Source: Funiculus sociatus GB2-C1 (lineage in GTDB: Bacteria; Cyanobacteriota; Cyanobacteriia; Cyanobacteriales; FACHB-T130). From it: 64,000 bases of DNA. This document shows positions 61,869 to 64,000 of this stretch, in pieces; the stretch's first letter is position 1, and each line of letters starts with the position of its first letter. Under the pieces are notes generated by a model. That model worked only from the letters and a program-made list of their open reading frames with translations, ran no database searches and was not told the DNA's origin. The position numbers were made by a program, and so were the translations under genes. Location: positions 1 to 64,000 of the forward strand of contig NZ_JAMPKJ010000001.1 of assembly GCF_039962115.1 (NCBI RefSeq), in the 5' to 3' direction.

Positions 61869-62057
61869 AGCAGTGGCGATCGCATTTTGATAAGTTAGCG
61901 TCGTAAGAGAAATTCATCAAAACGGTGTCTTTGTTCGTAAATGCAAATCTCCAGATTGTGGATGCACAAAGGGAAGTTCCCTGGCGTGTAGATCTAACCG
62001 GCTGGCAGTTGCCCGACATCCGTAAAGGCGATCGCCCAATATCGTAACAAATAATTT

Positions 62058-62765
62058 CTAAGTGACCGCTGCAACCTTGGCAGTATCACTTATTAAGTGT
62101 CCATCTTCCATGTGAACAATGCGATCGGCAATATCTAAAATGCGGTTGTCATGAGTGACCAGTAGAATTGTGCAACCTTGTTCTTTTGCCAGTGTTTGCA
62201 TCAGGCTAACGACTTCACGACCGGATTTGCTATCGAGAGCAGCAGTCGGTTCATCAGCAAGAATTAGTTTAGGATGGCTTACCAAGGCGCGGGCGATCGC
62301 TACTCGCTGCTTTTGCCCACCCGATAGATCGGCGGGATAGTAATTGATCCGATTTCCCAATCCTACCTGTTCTAGCATTTCGGCTGAGCGCTGGCGCATC
62401 TGGTGCAGAGAAATATCCCTGTGCAACTCTAAGCCCATCTTGACGTTCTGGAGTGCCGTTAAGCTACCGTGCAAGTTGTGTGCCTGAAAGATATAACCAT
62501 TGTGCCGTCGCGCTTGTACCAGTGCTGTTGGATTTGCACCACAGAGTTCTTGTCCTAACACCTTGAGACTACCCGATTGGGCAGATCGCAATCCACCAAC
62601 TAAAGTTAGCAGTGTGGTTTTGCCGGAACCAGAAGGCCCGGTCATGATGATAATCTCACCAGCTTTAATTTCTAAACTGATGTCAAATAAAACTTGTTTG
62701 CGGAGTTGACCTTGACCAAAGTAGTGATCGAGGTTGTGAATAGAGATGACAGGTTGAAGAGACAT
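62058..62765 (-). CDS. devA: DevA-family ABC transporter ATP-binding protein
   Basis: A 235-residue ATPase. Walker A is TGPSGSGKTTLLTLVGG, the signature LSGGQKQRVAIARALVSHPK, and Walker B LILADEPTAALD, within the MacB/DevA layout (FQAHNLHGSLTALQNVKMGL). DevBCA exporters work with TolC to export heterocyst-envelope glycolipids or other compounds in cyanobacteria. It is the last gene after devB and devC on the minus strand (9-base spacing). Confidence 0.92.
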   Translation of the reverse strand: MSLQPVISIHNLDHYFGQGQLRKQVLFDISLEIKAGEIIIMTGPSGSGKTTLLTLVGGLRSAQSGSLKVLGQELCGANPTALVQARRHNGYIFQAHNLHGSLTALQNVKMGLELHRDISLHQMRQRSAEMLEQVGLGNRINYYPADLSGGQKQRVAIARALVSHPKLILADEPTAALDSKSGREVVSLMQTLAKEQGCTILLVTHDNRILDIADRIVHMEDGHLISDTAKVAAVT

Positions 62766-62774
62766 AATATAAAC

Positions 62775-63947
62775 CTAAAACATATCAGCCGGGTCAGCCG
62801 ATTGTAATTTGCGGGTAGCGATCGCTCCAGACAAGGTACACATCACCATCGTCAACATCAACACGAAAATTCCTCGTGCCACAGTCATGTAGAGAGGCAA
62901 ATTCGTCGCATTACGAGTCAGGTGGTACAATCCTGCGGAAATGGCAATACTAGGGATAAAGCCGATGATTGCCAAGATAACGGCTTCTTCAAACACCACC
63001 ATGAGTAGGTAGCGATTGCGGTAGCCCATTGCCTTGAAAGTGGCGTATTCTCCCATGTGTGCGTTCACATCCGTTGAGAGAACTTGGTAGACAATAATGA
63101 CGCCAACAATGAAGCCCATTGTCACGCCCAAGTTAAAAATAAATCCAATCGGTGTATTCTTTGCCCAGTAGCTTCTTTCAAATTCGATAAATTCCTGCCG
63201 AGTCAGAACCTGAACATCATTCGGCAAGTGTGCTTTCAAAGCTTGTACCGTTTGCACTGGATCGGTTCCAGGTTGCAGTTGCAGTAAGCCGACACTGACG
63301 CTGCTTGCCTGTCTGCGGGGAAATAGCCGCAGAAAGTTTTGGTCGCTGGTAATCAGGTGTCCGTCTGCACCAAAGGAAGATCCGATGCGAATTTTGCCAG
63401 CAACGGTAACACTATGGCGCTCAATTTCTGTCTTTAGTGGCTGGTTTTGTTCGAGTTGCGCGATCGCTGCTTTGTAGTCTCCACGGCTACCGCTGTCAAA
63501 CAAAACTGTGTTAGGTAGCTTGATCGAGTTTAATTGTTGGTTAATGTCTGGTTGCTCAAAGACTGAGCTATTAGGGTCAAATCCCAACATCAGCATACTG
63601 GTTTCGCGCTGGGTGGTCGGATGCTTCCAGTTCACCATGTTGGCGTACAGCGCTTCCGCAGACTGAACGCCCGGAATATCCATCGACTGGTACAAACGCC
63701 GTCGCGGGAAGGACGACATATTGGTTAGATTGCGCGCTTGAGGGCTGAGCAGAACGACATCGGCGCGAACGCTATTGTGGACAAGAACGGCACTGTTGAA
63801 TAGCGCACCTTGAAACCCCAACTGCATCAACATCAAGACATCTGCAAAGACAACGCCCGCACAGGCTACGACCAGTTTTCCTTTTTGATGACTCAGTTGC
63901 AGCCATCCTAAAGGTGTCCGGCGTTGGAGTTGTTGGAAGCCAATCAT
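62775..63947 (-). CDS. devC: DevC-type ABC permease
   Basis: A 390-residue permease of the DevC family. One N-terminal transmembrane span (about 25-50) is followed by a large periplasmic part, and three spans lie near 265-285, 310-340 and 355-375, with STDVNAHMGEYATFKAMGYR between them, a diagnostic coupling-helix block. ATG at 63947 overlaps the upstream devB stop (ATGA). It acts with DevA and DevB. Confidence 0.92.
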   Translation of the reverse strand: MIGFQQLQRRTPLGWLQLSHQKGKLVVACAGVVFADVLMLMQLGFQGALFNSAVLVHNSVRADVVLLSPQARNLTNMSSFPRRRLYQSMDIPGVQSAEALYANMVNWKHPTTQRETSMLMLGFDPNSSVFEQPDINQQLNSIKLPNTVLFDSGSRGDYKAAIAQLEQNQPLKTEIERHSVTVAGKIRIGSSFGADGHLITSDQNFLRLFPRRQASSVSVGLLQLQPGTDPVQTVQALKAHLPNDVQVLTRQEFIEFERSYWAKNTPIGFIFNLGVTMGFIVGVIIVYQVLSTDVNAHMGEYATFKAMGYRNRYLLMVVFEEAVILAIIGFIPSIAISAGLYHLTRNATNLPLYMTVARGIFVLMLTMVMCTLSGAIATRKLQSADPADMF

Positions 63948-64000
63948 AATTTAATGACCACCTTAACTTGCTGATTCGTTAGTCGAGCAGCCTTGCCACT
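63944..64000 (-). CDS. devB: DevB/HlyD-type adaptor, C-terminus (partial)
   Basis: The last 18 codons read SGKAARLTNQQVKVVIKL and stop, overlapping the devC start. The sequence runs off the window. The tail resembles the end of DevB membrane-fusion proteins, and its place before devC supports the identification. Confidence 0.65.
   Translation of the reverse strand, partial: SGKAARLTNQQVKVVIKL

Noticed and set aside
61920-62045. About 40-codon frame ending in WQLPDIRKGDRPIS
   Set aside because: No start with a ribosome binding site, no domain recognised. It could be a gene remnant, but support is too weak.
1-64000. tRNA, rRNA, CRISPR arrays and riboswitches
   Set aside because: No stretch showed a tRNA cloverleaf, rRNA similarity, regularly spaced repeats or a riboswitch consensus that I could support by eye. 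A covariance-model scan would be needed to exclude small RNAs.

Overview
The window is cyanobacterial chromosome. It carries psaE (photosystem I), a PedR-type redox regulator, a DevBCA exporter, GUN4, PEP-CTERM and SLH/DUF3370 proteins, and many copies of the HIP1 octamer GCGATCGC typical of cyanobacteria. Abundant insertion-sequence remnants, Uma2 nucleases, WD40 proteins, a CHAT protein and an NRPS suggest a large-genome, probably filamentous or colonial lineage, but the sequence does not fix the genus.

Layout. 0-1.5 kb: decayed IS630 and IS1 transposases. 1.8-7.3 kb: housekeeping genes (mutM-psaE, DUF6391, a TolB-like lipoprotein, pedR, a PfkB sugar kinase and a MidA-like methyltransferase). 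7.4-16.3 kb: a DNA phosphorothioation (Dnd) locus with dndC-dndD-dndE on the minus strand and dndB divergent, followed by an HNH nuclease gene, a second DGQHR (DndB-like) gene and dnd-associated gene 4. No dndA and no dndFGH is present. 16.5-23.1 kb: an SLH/DUF3370 protein, a Uma2 gene, a second DndD-like ATPase, a translationally coupled 57-residue ORF, and a DEAH helicase of the phosphorothioation-restriction type. 23.2-30 kb: a single-module NRPS, IS1 remnants, and WD40 and UBP-zinc-finger proteins. 30-37 kb: a graveyard of toxin-antitoxin fragments. Embedded in it are a compact DUF262 / AAA-DUF3696 / uncharacterised three-gene operon and two copies of an 88-residue gene whose proteins are identical. 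37-44.5 kb: an ABCD-type ABC protein, L,D-transpeptidase, ArfB with duplicated fragments, a methyltransferase, glycosidase, aldo-keto reductase and Uma2. 44.6-49.6 kb: a CHAT protease/NTPase/helical-repeat protein with a downstream partner gene present as a broken copy plus an intact copy. 50-53.7 kb: AlkB, a GUN4 lipoprotein, and an OLD/RecF-like ATPase with a TOPRIM-like partner. 54-59 kb: SDR, DUF4336 and MAPEG genes divergent from an AraC regulator, then an ABC exporter. 59.2-60.5 kb: an IS remnant and an unknown gene between two inverted MITE-like elements. 60.7-64 kb: a WD40 protein and devB(partial)-devC-devA.

How the genes work together. At least four apparently independent defence-type modules lie in this one window: Dnd with its accessories, the DUF262/DUF3696 trio, CHAT with its partner, and ATPase/TOPRIM. 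They sit between housekeeping genes and are surrounded by mobile-element and toxin-antitoxin debris. The best candidates for undescribed biology are the HNH/DGQHR pair and the second FDGE-motif ATPase with its 57-residue coupled gene around the Dnd core, the DUF262/DUF3696/unknown trio, and the CHAT protein with its duplicated partner. All functional linkage is inferred from gene order and motifs; no database search was possible.
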